Below, one piece after another: positions 18,212 through 27,002 of a stretch of 64,000 nucleotides of DNA. How positions within the stretch are numbered: position 1 is the stretch's first letter; every line of letters starts with the position of its first letter. The position numbers and the translations under genes are program-made. Where the stretch lies: contig NZ_CP030038.1 in assembly GCF_015291725.1 (NCBI RefSeq), positions 4,639,001 to 4,703,000 of the forward strand, in the 5' to 3' direction. This DNA is from Bradyrhizobium sp. CCBAU 51765 (GTDB lineage Bacteria > Pseudomonadota > Alphaproteobacteria > Rhizobiales > Xanthobacteraceae). The notes below the pieces were generated by a model. That model was given only the letters and a program-made list of their open reading frames with translations. It was not told the DNA's origin and ran no database searches.

Positions 18212-18634
18212 TCAGCCGACGATCTCGTTGCCCGAGAAGAACTGCGCGATCTCGATCGCGGCCGTCTCCGGCGCATCCGAACCGTGCACCGAGTTCTCGC
18301 CGATCGACTTTGCGTAGAGCTTGCGGACGGTGCCCTCGGCAGCCTTGGCCGGATCGGTCGCGCCCATCACCTCGCGGTACTTGGCGATCGCGCCCTCGCC
18401 TTCCAGAACCTGAACCACCACCGGGCCGGAGGTCATGAACGCGACGAGTTCGCCGAAGAACGGGCGCGCCTTGTGGACGGCGTAGAAGGTCTCGGCCTGC
18501 TCCTTGGTCATGCGGATGCGCTTCTGCGCGACGATACGCAGGCCCGCCTTCTCGATCACGGCGTTGACCGCACCGGTCAGGTTACGCTCGGTCGCGTCGG
18601 GCTTGATGATCGAGAAAGTGCGTTCGATGGCCAT
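18212..18634 (-). CDS. ndk: Nucleoside-diphosphate kinase
   Basis: Balances NTP and dNTP pools by phosphate transfer through a phosphohistidine. The 140-residue length is standard. ERTFSIIKPDATERNL gives the first conserved block, and NSVHGSDAPETAAIEI holds the catalytic His. VVQVLEGEGAIAKYREVMGA and the Kpn-loop region also match. ATG 18634 has AAGGAC upstream. The frame extends further 5' without a better start. Confidence 0.98.
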   Translation of the reverse strand: MAIERTFSIIKPDATERNLTGAVNAVIEKAGLRIVAQKRIRMTKEQAETFYAVHKARPFFGELVAFMTSGPVVVQVLEGEGAIAKYREVMGATDPAKAAEGTVRKLYAKSIGENSVHGSDAPETAAIEIAQFFSGNEIVG

Positions 18635-18947
18635 AATGTTGTCCTTGGGAAGAAGAAAGCGGCGGTTCGGAGTTGCGGGGCTTATATCGGCGCCTTTGCC
18701 GGACGGCAAGCGACCCGCCGAAATGGCCCGCACAGGCGCTTGCCGCGGGGGCGGCTGCCGATTCCAGCATGGATGACAACGATTTCACCCAGATGAACCC
18801 AATCTGAAACCGCCGTCAGGGATCGGTTCAGCTTCACCGGCGTAAGGTCGGCCCCATCGAAACCGAAGCCTGATCACCAGGCGGATCGTTTCGGCGGCCT
18901 TTCCATCGGCGCGATAGCCCCGCGCCGGCAGTCTTTAGGAGATCACC
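18635..18947. other. Divergent intergenic region between ndk and the His/Gly-rich peptide gene
   Basis: 313 bp with no credible gene. It must contain the ndk promoter (left) and that of the small secreted protein (right). An imperfect inverted repeat, CTGAAACCG (18804-18812) against CGGTTCAG (18825-18832), is a possible operator. Nothing else stands out. Confidence 0.4.
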
Positions 18948-19202
18948 ATGTGGAGGAAACTTTCGCTTGCCGCCGTCGCCGCGGTTGCGCTGGGTGCCGC
19001 GCTGGCACCGACCTCGGCCTCCGCGCACTGGCACGGCGGCCGGGGCTGGCACGGCGGCGGCTGGCACCACGGCCACGGCTGGGGCGGACCGCGCTTCTAC
19101 GCCGGCGGCCCCGTCTCCTACGGTTATGGCGGCTGCTATGTGCGCCGGCTGGTCCCGACCCCCTGGGGACCCCGCTGGCGGCTGATCAACCGCTGCTACT
19201 GA
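18948..19202 (+). CDS. Small secreted His/Gly-rich protein
   Basis: An 84-residue precursor. The signal peptide is MWRKLSLAAVAAVALGAALA, ending at TSASA. The mature part begins HWHGGRGWHGGGWHHGHG, rich in His, Trp and Gly, then has Tyr/Gly stretches and ends VRRLVPTPWGPRWRLINRCY with two cysteines. AGGAG seven bases before the ATG and a strong terminator downstream show a real monocistronic gene. Similar short His-rich exported proteins are common in Rhizobiales but have no assigned function. The His cluster could bind Ni, Cu or Zn; this is inference. Translation in other frames gives no alternative. Confidence 0.8.
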   Translation: MWRKLSLAAVAAVALGAALAPTSASAHWHGGRGWHGGGWHHGHGWGGPRFYAGGPVSYGYGGCYVRRLVPTPWGPRWRLINRCY

Positions 19203-19255
19203 GCCCGTCAGCACCTTCCCGAGGGTACCCAAGCCCCCCGGGTACCTTCCAGGAG

Positions 19256-19284
19256 AAGCCCCGGCGCCCCCTCGCCGGGGCTTT
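19256..19284 (+). terminator. Rho-independent terminator after the His/Gly-rich gene
   Basis: A perfect 11-bp stem AAGCCCCGGCG / CGCCGGGGCTT with a six-base loop, followed by a short T run. A second hairpin built on GGTACC (about 19223-19246) precedes it. Good hairpin, weak T tract. Confidence 0.75.
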
Positions 19285-19414
19285 GCCTTGAGCGGAAAAG
19301 ACGCAGTTCATGCAATTTTTACGAGAATGCCCGGCACAGGCCGCCGCCGGCGAAACTATTTGGGCGGCAATGACTTGGTACCGCGTACTTACCTTGAGAG
19401 CACCGAACCCTGCA

Positions 19415-19588
19415 ATGGCTGACCTCCTTGCCAATGACAGCGAACAGATCGACCGGCGCACCAGCCGCTCGATTTGCGATGCGGTGGGCGAGCGGCTGCA
19501 GCAGAGCCTCCGCCCCGAACCTCGCCTCCCGACACATCTCGAGCAGCTCCTCAACGAATTGAGGCAGCGCGAGCGGGAGCCGCACTGA
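19415..19588 (+). CDS. Small hypothetical protein with a NepR-like C-terminal pattern
   Basis: A 57-residue ORF starting MADLLANDSEQIDRRTSRSI; no strong ribosome-binding site is visible and the frame is open further upstream to 19310. It lies 46 bp before the ABC-F gene. The C-terminal half (VGERLQQSL, then LPTHLEQLLNEL) has the helix-Pro-helix layout of the anti-sigma factor NepR (G-x-x-L-R...P-x-x-x-x-x-L-L-x-x-L). The spacing between Gly and Pro is two residues shorter than I recall for NepR, and the usual LR and Tyr are missing, so the relation is tentative. No PhyR or EcfG gene is nearby. It may be an unrelated helical peptide. Confidence 0.5.
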   Translation: MADLLANDSEQIDRRTSRSICDAVGERLQQSLRPEPRLPTHLEQLLNELRQREREPH

Positions 19589-19634
19589 CGGAAAAACGAG
19601 TTGCGTTCGGCGCGCCTTGCGGTGACAAGGCCGC

Positions 19635-21494
19635 ATGCTTGCGATCACCGATCTCTCCATCCGTCTCGCCGGACGCCTTTTGATCGACCAGAGTTCCGTG
19701 CAGATCACGCCCGGATCACGCGTCGGCCTGGTCGGGCGCAACGGCACCGGCAAGTCGACGCTGTTCAAGGTGATCCGCGGCGAGCTCGCGGCCGAGCACG
19801 GCTCGGTGACCCTTCCGCCGCGCTGGCGCATCGGCAGCCTCGCGCAGGAAGCGCCGAACGGCCCCGAAAGCCTCATCACGGTCGTGCTCAAGGCCGACCT
19901 CGAACGCGACGCGCTGCTGACCGAGGCCGAGCACGCGACCGATCCGCACCGCATCGCCGAGATCCAGACCCGGCTCGTGGACATCGACGCGCATTCGGCG
20001 CCGAGCCGCGCCGCCGCGATCCTCTCCGGCCTCGGCTTCTCCGCCGCCGACCAGCTCCGCCCCTGCGCGGAATTCTCCGGCGGCTGGCGCATGCGCGTCG
20101 CGCTCGCCGCCACGCTGTTCGCGGCCCCCGACCTTCTGCTGCTCGACGAGCCCACCAATTATCTCGACCTCGAAGGCACGCTGTGGCTGGAGGATCACCT
20201 CGCGCACTATCCACGCACGGTGATCGTGATCAGCCACGACCGCGACCTGCTGGAAAGCTCGGTCGACCAGATCCTGCATCTGGAGCGCGGCAAGCTCACG
20301 CTCTACAAGGGCATCTATTCCTCCTTCGAGGAGCAGCGCGCCGCGCGCGAGCTGCTCGACGCGAAGGCGGTCAAGCGCCAGGAGGCCGAACGTGCGCGCC
20401 TGCAGGCCTTCGTCGATCGCTTCAAGGCGAAAGCCTCCAAGGCGCGGCAGGCGCAGTCTCGTGTGAAGATGCTGGAGCGGCTGAAGCCGATCACGGCGCT
20501 GGTCACCGAGGACGTGCGCGAGATCAGCTTCCCCGCGCCGGAGAAGATCCTGTCGCCGCCGATCATCGCGGTCGACAACGCCTCGGTCGGCTACGATCCG
20601 GCAAGCCCGGTGCTGAACCGCGTCACCCTGCGCATCGACAATGACGACCGCATCGCGCTTCTCGGCGCCAACGGCAACGGCAAATCGACGCTGGTGAAAC
20701 TGCTCGCCGGACGCCTTGCGCCGTTCTCGGGCAAGGTGACGCGCGCTGACAAGCTGTCGATCGCCTATTTCGCGCAGCACCAGCTCGACGAGCTCAACGA
20801 GGACGCCTCGGCCTACGACCACGTCCGCAAGCTGATGGGGGATGCGCCGGAGGCGAAGGTGCGCGCCCGCGCCGGCGCGATCGGCTTCTCCGGCAAGGCC
20901 GCCGACACCAGGGTCGGCAAATTGTCGGGCGGCGAGAAGGCGCGGCTGCTGCTGGGCCTTGCGACCTTCTTCGGCCCCAACATGATCATCCTGGACGAGC
21001 CGACCAACCATCTCGACATCGACAGCCGCGCCGCGCTTGCGGAGGCGATCAACGAATTCCCCGGCGCGGTGATCATGGTCTCGCACGACCGCTACCTGAT
21101 CGAGGCCTGCGCCGATCGGCTCTGGATCGTCGCCGACCGCACCGTGACCAACTACGACGGCGACCTCGACGAATACCGCCGCCTGGTGCTGTCCGCGCGC
21201 AACGCGGAAGCCCCGCGCGAGCGCAGCGCCGCGAGCGAGAAGCCGCAGCGCGCAAGGTCGGACAATCGCGGCTCGCTGAAGAAGCGCATCGCGGAAGCAG
21301 AGGCCGAGATCGCCCGCGTCAGCGAGATCATCGCCAAGATCGACACTGCGCTCGCCCTGCCCGACATCTTTACGCGCGACCCCAAGCAGGCCGCGCAATT
21401 GTCGAAGGCCCGCGCCAATGCCGCCGACGCGCTGGCGCGCGCGGAGGAGCAATGGCTGGAGGCGAGCACGCAGTTCGACGAGGCGGCGGGGTAG
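19635..21494 (+). CDS. ABC-F family ATP-binding protein (Uup/YheS type)
   Basis: Soluble protein of 619 residues with two ABC domains and no membrane domain. ABC-F proteins act on ribosomes in translation or rescue stalled complexes. The first domain has Walker A GRNGTGKST, signature FSGGWRMRVALA and Walker B LLLLDEPTNYLDLEG. The second has GANGNGKST, LSGGEKARLLLGLA and MIILDEPTNHLDIDS. The linker between them is charged and helical (ARLQAFVDRFKAKASKARQA), matching the P-site tRNA interaction motif. The C-terminal tail (SLKKRIAEAEAEIARVSEII) is a coiled coil as in Uup. Start ATG 19635 gives LAITDLSIRLAGR, the normal family start. The exact subfamily is uncertain. Confidence 0.94.
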   Translation: MLAITDLSIRLAGRLLIDQSSVQITPGSRVGLVGRNGTGKSTLFKVIRGELAAEHGSVTLPPRWRIGSLAQEAPNGPESLITVVLKADLERDALLTEAEHATDPHRIAEIQTRLVDIDAHSAPSRAAAILSGLGFSAADQLRPCAEFSGGWRMRVALAATLFAAPDLLLLDEPTNYLDLEGTLWLEDHLAHYPRTVIVISHDRDLLESSVDQILHLERGKLTLYKGIYSSFEEQRAARELLDAKAVKRQEAERARLQAFVDRFKAKASKARQAQSRVKMLERLKPITALVTEDVREISFPAPEKILSPPIIAVDNASVGYDPASPVLNRVTLRIDNDDRIALLGANGNGKSTLVKLLAGRLAPFSGKVTRADKLSIAYFAQHQLDELNEDASAYDHVRKLMGDAPEAKVRARAGAIGFSGKAADTRVGKLSGGEKARLLLGLATFFGPNMIILDEPTNHLDIDSRAALAEAINEFPGAVIMVSHDRYLIEACADRLWIVADRTVTNYDGDLDEYRRLVLSARNAEAPRERSAASEKPQRARSDNRGSLKKRIAEAEAEIARVSEIIAKIDTALALPDIFTRDPKQAAQLSKARANAADALARAEEQWLEASTQFDEAAG

Positions 21495-21584
21495 ATTCAA
21501 AACCTCGAAAACAACCCCATGCACCGTACGGGTAACAAATTACCTAACTACAAGTCATTGAACTGCATGTCCTTACAGGCTGGC

Positions 21585-22553
21585 TTAGTCCGCATACTGT
21601 CCCGCCGCCTTAATGATCGGCGCCCAGCGGTCGATCTCACTCGTCAGCATCGCGCCCAGCGCCTCGGGCGTCGCCTTGTCCTGCGGCACCGGCTCGGTGT
21701 TGATGTCGTTGAACCGGGCGATCAGCGCCGGATCCTTGAGTGCGGTCTGAAGCGCCGCGGTCAGCTTCTGAACGATCGCGGGCGGCGTGCCCTTGGGCGC
21801 ATAGATCCCGTGCCAGACGCCGAGCTCGAAACCCTTGAGGCCGGCCTCGTCGGCCGTCGGCAGGTCGGGCAGGCTCTTCAGCCGCTCCTTGGTGGTGATC
21901 GCATAGGCCTTGACCTGCTTGGCCGTGATCGGCCCGGTGGTGTTGGTGGCCTGATCGCAGGTGAGATCGATCTGCTTGCCGAGCAGATCGTTCATGATCG
22001 GGCCGTTGCCCTTGTAGGGCACCGTGGTGAGCTGCTTCTGGATCGCGGTCATGAACAGCATGCCGCACAGATGCGAGGCCGCGCCAAGCCCGGCATTGGC
22101 GTAGGTCAGCTTGTCGCCCTGCTGCTGGGCGTAGGCGACCAGTTCCTTGAGCGTGTCGGCCGGGAAATCGGGACGCGCGATGATGGTCATCGGCGCGTTG
22201 GTCACGAGACCGATCGGCGCAAAGGCCGTCTTCGTATCATAGCTCAAGTTGCGGTAGAGCGTCGCGGCAGTCGAGATGCCGACATGATGGATCAGCAGCG
22301 TGTACCCGTCCGGCTGGGCGCGCGCGGCGCGGGTCGTGCCGATGGTGCCGCCGGCGCCGGTCGCGTTCTCGACGATGACCTGCTGTCCCAGGGATTTCGC
22401 CATACCCGCCGCGGTCAGCCGCGCGATGGTGTCGGTCGGCCCGCCGGCGGCGAACGGCACCAGCATGGTGATCGGCCTGGTCGGATAATCCTGGGCGATG
22501 GCCGCACCGAGCGGCAATAGCAGGGCCGATATGAGGGCAGTGAAGAACCGCAT
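21585..22553 (-). CDS. Tripartite tricarboxylate transporter substrate-binding protein (TctC/Bug family)
   Basis: Periplasmic binding protein of 322 residues with a signal peptide (FFTALISALLLPLGAAIAQ). YPTRPITMLVPFAAGGPTDT and VIVENATGAGGTIGT are the family's ligand-loop motifs. ATLYRNLSYDTKTAFAPIGL and PYKGNGPIMNDLLGKQIDL also match, ending with a helical lobe. These proteins bind carboxylates or related small molecules for TctAB permeases. No tctA/tctB genes are nearby, so it is an orphan, as is common for Bug proteins in beta- and alphaproteobacteria. ATG 22553 has GGAGA four bases upstream. Ligand unknown. Confidence 0.93.
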   Translation of the reverse strand: MRFFTALISALLLPLGAAIAQDYPTRPITMLVPFAAGGPTDTIARLTAAGMAKSLGQQVIVENATGAGGTIGTTRAARAQPDGYTLLIHHVGISTAATLYRNLSYDTKTAFAPIGLVTNAPMTIIARPDFPADTLKELVAYAQQQGDKLTYANAGLGAASHLCGMLFMTAIQKQLTTVPYKGNGPIMNDLLGKQIDLTCDQATNTTGPITAKQVKAYAITTKERLKSLPDLPTADEAGLKGFELGVWHGIYAPKGTPPAIVQKLTAALQTALKDPALIARFNDINTEPVPQDKATPEALGAMLTSEIDRWAPIIKAAGQYAD

Positions 22554-22721
22554 AGTCTCCTCCAGATTGTTGTTGGCGCCATCAAAGCGCATTCCGGGGC
22601 GCGGGGCCATCACGAAAGCGATTTCATCGGCAGTGTGGCGATCACGATCATGATCGCGCCGCCGACGCGCGAAAAGCGGGCTCTGAGCCGCAGGCTCGCG
22701 ACGAGCTCTCTCTGGCACCGG

Positions 22722-23393
22722 TCATGCCCCGGTCGGATTGAAGACGGGGCTGGTCCGTTGGCGCGCGATGCGTACGCCGCGCCGGGTCAGGTCGCGCAAT
22801 TGCACGAACATCATGGCGGTCATCAATGCGTCGTTGAAGGCATCATGCTGTCCGAGCGGCGGAATGCAGAGGTCGCGCAACATCGCGGCGAATGACAGAT
22901 CGACCGTTGTGTTTGGCGGCGCGTCGCCGTATTTGCGGTCGTAGTAAAGCCGCGACACTTCGATGCGTTCGTTGGGCAGCTCAATGCCCACCAGCGGCAG
23001 GATGTACTTGTTCAGCATGGCGATGTCGAAATCGACATAATAGCCGATCAACGGGCGTGGCCCGATGAAGTGCAGAAAGCTCGGCAGCACCTTCCAGACG
23101 ATCGGCGCCGCTTCGACGTCGGACCGGCGCAAGTGGTGAATTCTGATCGCCTCCGCCCCGAGCTCCCTGTCAGGGTGGACGATGGCTTCGAAACGCTCGC
23201 TGGTCAAAATCCGACTGCCGCGGATCTTGATCGCGGCAATCGCGACAACGTCGTCCGTTCGCACGTTCAGACCGGTGGTCTCGCAATCGATGACGACGAA
23301 CTCGTCGTCAGGCGCACGGCCGAACATGAAGCGGTAGGATTGGTCGCTCAAGGTCGCCTGGTGCAACAGTCGCTTGATCGCGCGAGGCAGCAT
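22722..23393 (-). CDS. DnaQ-like 3'-5' exonuclease domain protein
   Basis: A 223-residue DEDDh-family exonuclease. Exo I is VVIDCETTGLN, Exo II is GYYVDFDIAMLNKY and Exo III is GQHDAFNDALMTAMMF, which supplies the catalytic His and last Asp. It resembles the proofreading epsilon subunit, but this type is found beside CBS/DUF294 genes rather than with replication genes. Its start lies one base after the DUF294-gene stop, so the two are coupled. The substrate is unknown; nucleotide turnover or repair is possible. The start ATG 23393 yields an N-terminal helix before the nuclease fold. Confidence 0.9.
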   Translation of the reverse strand: MLPRAIKRLLHQATLSDQSYRFMFGRAPDDEFVVIDCETTGLNVRTDDVVAIAAIKIRGSRILTSERFEAIVHPDRELGAEAIRIHHLRRSDVEAAPIVWKVLPSFLHFIGPRPLIGYYVDFDIAMLNKYILPLVGIELPNERIEVSRLYYDRKYGDAPPNTTVDLSFAAMLRDLCIPPLGQHDAFNDALMTAMMFVQLRDLTRRGVRIARQRTSPVFNPTGA

Positions 23394-23394
23394 T

Positions 23395-25197
23395 CTAGAA
23401 CATGCCGAGCTTGAAATGATGACCGACGATCTCGCGAAACTTCTTCACCACCTGGAGCGTATCACGCAGGAGGTGGCGTTCCATGCTGGACAGCTGCGCC
23501 GGCCGCACCAGTGTCCCCGATGCGCCGGCGGAGGCGGCCAGCTGGCCGTCGAGCCGAAGCATCAGCAGGAACCGGAAGGCCTGTTTCAGGTCGCGTCCAA
23601 AATCCGCTTGCAGCACGCCGAGCTCACATAGCCGCGAGATGCGCTTGTCAGTCGAAGTCTCCCGCAGCCCCTGTTCGAGCGCCAGGCTGCGAACGCCGTG
23701 CACGATCGGAAAGATGCCACCTTTCTTGAGGTCGAGCGCGTCTCCCGTCCCCTCGGACGTGATCAAATTGTTGAAGAGACCGATCGGCGTCTCGAACGCG
23801 TCAACCGCGCGCGCAAAGTGGGCCATGAACGCCTGCTCGCCCCGGGTCATATCGAGCAGCGCCGTCTTGGCGTCGTCCAGGAGTTGCTCATCGCCCGCGA
23901 TCGCCTGCGCGTCATAGATGATGGCCACATTCATGTGCCCGGCCTGGTCGGGAAGCACGATCCAGCGACGCAGGTCTGCGAGATAGTCGGAGAGCGGCCT
24001 GGACCATGCCGGATTGCGCACCATGATGTCGCCGGGACAGGACGGAAAGCCGAAGCTCTCGAGAGCCTCGAAGAAGTCGTGACGGAACGCCTCCAGGATC
24101 TCGCCCTGCACCGGGCCGGCCAGGATGAGCCCGTTATCCTGATCGGTCCGTACGGTCTGCTCCCCCCGCCCCTCGCTTCCCATCACGATCAGACAGCTGC
24201 CGGTGCGCAGCTTGGCCGGCGCGAGCATGTCAAACAATCGCGACAGCAGGCGCCGGTTGAGATCGGAGACGATCTCCGCAATGACCTCCACCTTGACGCC
24301 TTGCCGCCGCAGCACGCGCGTTTGCGTCTCGATCTCGCGCGCTGCGGTGGCAAGATCCTGCCGGCTCGAGGCGCGATCGATGCGGCCGGCGGTGATCTGG
24401 GCGCTTCCGGCCAGAAATCCCAGAAGGTCGATCTCCTCCAGAATTCCGACGAATTCCTCATCCTCGCGCACGACAAGTCGCCGCTTGTTGTGCTTGGTCA
24501 TCAGCAGGAGAGCCGAGGAGACGAAATCGTCACGTCGCAAGGACACGATATCGTAGTTCGCGAGCGTGCCCACCGGGGTCTGGATCGACTGGCGCCTCAG
24601 CACCACCGCCTTGGACAGGTTCATGCCCGTCACGATGCCGATCCGCTCGCCGTCCCGGACGAGCAGCGCATTGCTGTTGATCTCGCGCATCAGGTGACCG
24701 GCGGCTTCGATCGTGTCGCTTGCCGCCAGAAACACCGGCGGATGCAGGAACAATTCGCCGACCTTGGCGTGCATCAACGAGCCGTAGCGCTGCGCCTCCT
24801 CATCGTTGGCGAGCTCGTCCAGCTTCTGGGATATCTCGCGGTAAAAGAACGCGGCAAAGCGCGGATTTGCCTTGATCAGATCGAGGGCGACCTTCCTGGG
24901 GATCACATAGCAGAGCGTCTCGTCGCGGGCGAAGAACTGGTGGCCGCTATGATCGTAAACGAGCGCGCGACTGTCGAACGTGTCCTTGGGGCCGAGCAAT
25001 GCGAGCAGGTCAACCTCGCTCCGCTCCTCGACGATGCCCTTGATCACGACATAGAGCGCCTCCGCCGGAACGTCCCGCCTGATGATCGCTTCTCCCGGAC
25101 TGAAGTAGGCGATGTCGAGCACGGCCCGCAACGTCTCGGCTTCGTTGGGCGTCAGACGATCGAACGGCGGGTTGCTGATATCGAACGCCTTGGGCAT
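23395..25197 (-). CDS. cNMP-binding/CBS/DUF294 nucleotidyltransferase-like signalling protein
   Basis: Cytosolic protein of 600 residues. An N-terminal cyclic-nucleotide-binding-like domain contains FSPGEAIIRRDVPAEALYVV (about 30-120). A CBS pair follows (ALLVRDGERIGIVTGMNLSK and RLVVREDEEFVGILEEIDLL). A DUF294 nucleotidyltransferase-like domain has VMGSEGRGEQTVRTDQDNGL, where GSxGRxEQ and DxD would bind nucleotide. A DUF294_C helical domain ends the protein. This is the layout of GlnD-like regulators found beside acetate permeases. ATG 25197 (AAAGG upstream) is chosen over upstream in-frame starts. It probably senses energy or acetate state and controls the adjacent ActP or the exonuclease; that is inference. 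Confidence 0.9.
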   Translation of the reverse strand: MPKAFDISNPPFDRLTPNEAETLRAVLDIAYFSPGEAIIRRDVPAEALYVVIKGIVEERSEVDLLALLGPKDTFDSRALVYDHSGHQFFARDETLCYVIPRKVALDLIKANPRFAAFFYREISQKLDELANDEEAQRYGSLMHAKVGELFLHPPVFLAASDTIEAAGHLMREINSNALLVRDGERIGIVTGMNLSKAVVLRRQSIQTPVGTLANYDIVSLRRDDFVSSALLLMTKHNKRRLVVREDEEFVGILEEIDLLGFLAGSAQITAGRIDRASSRQDLATAAREIETQTRVLRRQGVKVEVIAEIVSDLNRRLLSRLFDMLAPAKLRTGSCLIVMGSEGRGEQTVRTDQDNGLILAGPVQGEILEAFRHDFFEALESFGFPSCPGDIMVRNPAWSRPLSDYLADLRRWIVLPDQAGHMNVAIIYDAQAIAGDEQLLDDAKTALLDMTRGEQAFMAHFARAVDAFETPIGLFNNLITSEGTGDALDLKKGGIFPIVHGVRSLALEQGLRETSTDKRISRLCELGVLQADFGRDLKQAFRFLLMLRLDGQLAASAGASGTLVRPAQLSSMERHLLRDTLQVVKKFREIVGHHFKLGMF

Positions 25198-25310
25198 TTC
25201 GACCTTTCGAAGATGCGACTGCCGAAGCCTCGACGCTTGATCATCGAACGCGTCGCACCGGCGAGGCCAACCGGCCCGCCGGTGCCGAGGCAACGTTCTT
25301 GGACCCTCGT

Positions 25311-27002
25311 TCAGTGAGCCGTCGCCGAAGCAGCTCCGATACCAGTCTGGGAGCGGACATATTGCGCATCGAAGCCATCGCGATCGACCGCGGCACGCTT
25401 GCTGCGATCCAGCATCGAGACCAGCCAGATCCCCGCGAAGGCGATGGCCATCGAGAACAGCGCCGGATTGTCCAGCTTGATCGGAGCCGATCCCTTGGCG
25501 AAGCCAAGCGTCGCCTCCCAGACGGCCGGCGAGAGCACCACACCGACAACCGCGCTGACGAGGCCCAGGAAGCCGCCGACCACCGCGCCCCGCGTCGTCA
25601 GGTCCTTCCAGAAGATCGACATCACCAGCACGGGGAAATTGCAGGAGGCCGCGATGGCGAAAGCAAGGCCGACCATGAAGGCGACGTTCTGGTTCTCGAA
25701 CACGATGCCGAGGAAGATCGCGAGCACGCCAAGCACCAGGGTCGCGATCTTCGACACGCGGATCTCGTCCTGCTCATTCGCGTTCCCGCCCTTGATCACC
25801 ATACCGTAGAGATCGTGGCTGATGGAGGACGCCCCCGCCAGAGCCAGGCCCGAGACGACGGCAAGGATCGTGGCAAAGGCAACGGCCGAAATGAAGCCAA
25901 GGAACAGATTGCCGCCCACGGCGTTCGCGAGGTGAATCGCCGCCATGTTGGAGCCGCCCTTGATCGCCGCGATTCCGCTCTTGGTCTTCTCGAGGATGCT
26001 CCCATCCAGGAACATCGCGTCGGTCGATACCAGCGTGATCGCGCCAAAGCCGATGATGAAGGTCAGGATGTAGAAGTAGCCGATGAAACCCGTGGCGTAG
26101 AACACCGACTTGCGGGCAGCCTGGGCATCCTTCACGGTGAAGAAGCGCATCAGGATGTGAGGCAGGCCCGCCGTTCCGAACATCAGCGCCAGGCCGAGCG
26201 AGACGGCCGAGAGCGGATTGGAGATCAGGGTGCCGGGCTCCATGATCGCGAGCTTCTTGGGATGCACTTCGGTGGCCTTGGTGAACAGGGCTTCGGGGCT
26301 GAACCCGAACTTGTAGAGGACGGCTCCGGCCATGAACGTCGCCCCCGAGAGCAACAGCACGGCCTTGATGATCTGCACCCACGTCGTCGCTTTCATGCCG
26401 CCGAACGTCACGTAGATCATCATCAGGCCGCCGACCAGGACGACTGCGATCCAGTAATCGAGACCGAACAACAGCTGGATCAGCTTGCCGGCCCCGACCA
26501 TCTGCGCGATCAGGTAGAATGCAACAGTCACCAGCGAGCCGCACGCCGCCAGGATCCGGATCTCGGTCTGCCCCAGTCGAAACGACGTGACGTCGGCAAA
26601 AGTGAACTTTCCGAGATTGCGCAACTGCTCGGCGATCAGAAAGGTGACGATCGGCCATCCCACGAGCCAGCCGACCGAGTAGATCAGGCCGTCGTAGCCC
26701 GAGGTGTAGACGAGACCCGATATACCGAGGAACGACGCCGCCGACATGTAGTCGCCCGCGATCGCAAGTCCGTTCTGGAATCCCGTGATGCCGCCACCGG
26801 CCGAGTAGAAATCTGCAGCCGATGCGGTCCGTTTGGCGGCCCAATAGGTGATGGCGAGCGTCAGCGCGACGAACCCGACGAACATGCCGATCGCCGCCCA
26901 GTTGGTCGCCTGCTTCGAGCCGCCCTCGACGGCGCCGGCCGCGAGTGCGATGGTGGGCACGCTTGCGAGCAGAATTACCGATAGCCAGGCGAATCTCTTC
27001 AC
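25311..27002 (-). CDS. actP: Cation:acetate symporter
   Basis: Sodium-solute symporter family (SSF) permease of 563 residues for acetate and other short monocarboxylates. A signal-like first segment (FAWLSVILLASVPTIALA) is typical of ActP. The SSF core has DFYSAGGGITGFQNGLAIAG, DYMSAASFLGISGL, GLALMFGTAGLPHILMRFF and TLVLGVLAIFLGIVF. Thirteen or more transmembrane segments are apparent. The GTG start (27002) overlaps the DUF485 stop by 4 bp. The cluster order DUF485-actP-DUF294-exonuclease is a known acetate-uptake arrangement. The acetyl-CoA synthetase gene is not in the window. Confidence 0.95.
   Translation of the reverse strand: MKRFAWLSVILLASVPTIALAAGAVEGGSKQATNWAAIGMFVGFVALTLAITYWAAKRTASAADFYSAGGGITGFQNGLAIAGDYMSAASFLGISGLVYTSGYDGLIYSVGWLVGWPIVTFLIAEQLRNLGKFTFADVTSFRLGQTEIRILAACGSLVTVAFYLIAQMVGAGKLIQLLFGLDYWIAVVLVGGLMMIYVTFGGMKATTWVQIIKAVLLLSGATFMAGAVLYKFGFSPEALFTKATEVHPKKLAIMEPGTLISNPLSAVSLGLALMFGTAGLPHILMRFFTVKDAQAARKSVFYATGFIGYFYILTFIIGFGAITLVSTDAMFLDGSILEKTKSGIAAIKGGSNMAAIHLANAVGGNLFLGFISAVAFATILAVVSGLALAGASSISHDLYGMVIKGGNANEQDEIRVSKIATLVLGVLAIFLGIVFENQNVAFMVGLAFAIAASCNFPVLVMSIFWKDLTTRGAVVGGFLGLVSAVVGVVLSPAVWEATLGFAKGSAPIKLDNPALFSMAIAFAGIWLVSMLDRSKRAAVDRDGFDAQYVRSQTGIGAASATAH

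Noticed and set aside
23698..26984. Two long frames antisense to the DUF294 and actP genes
   Set aside because: Charged repetitive translations; the opposite strands encode proteins with complete domains.
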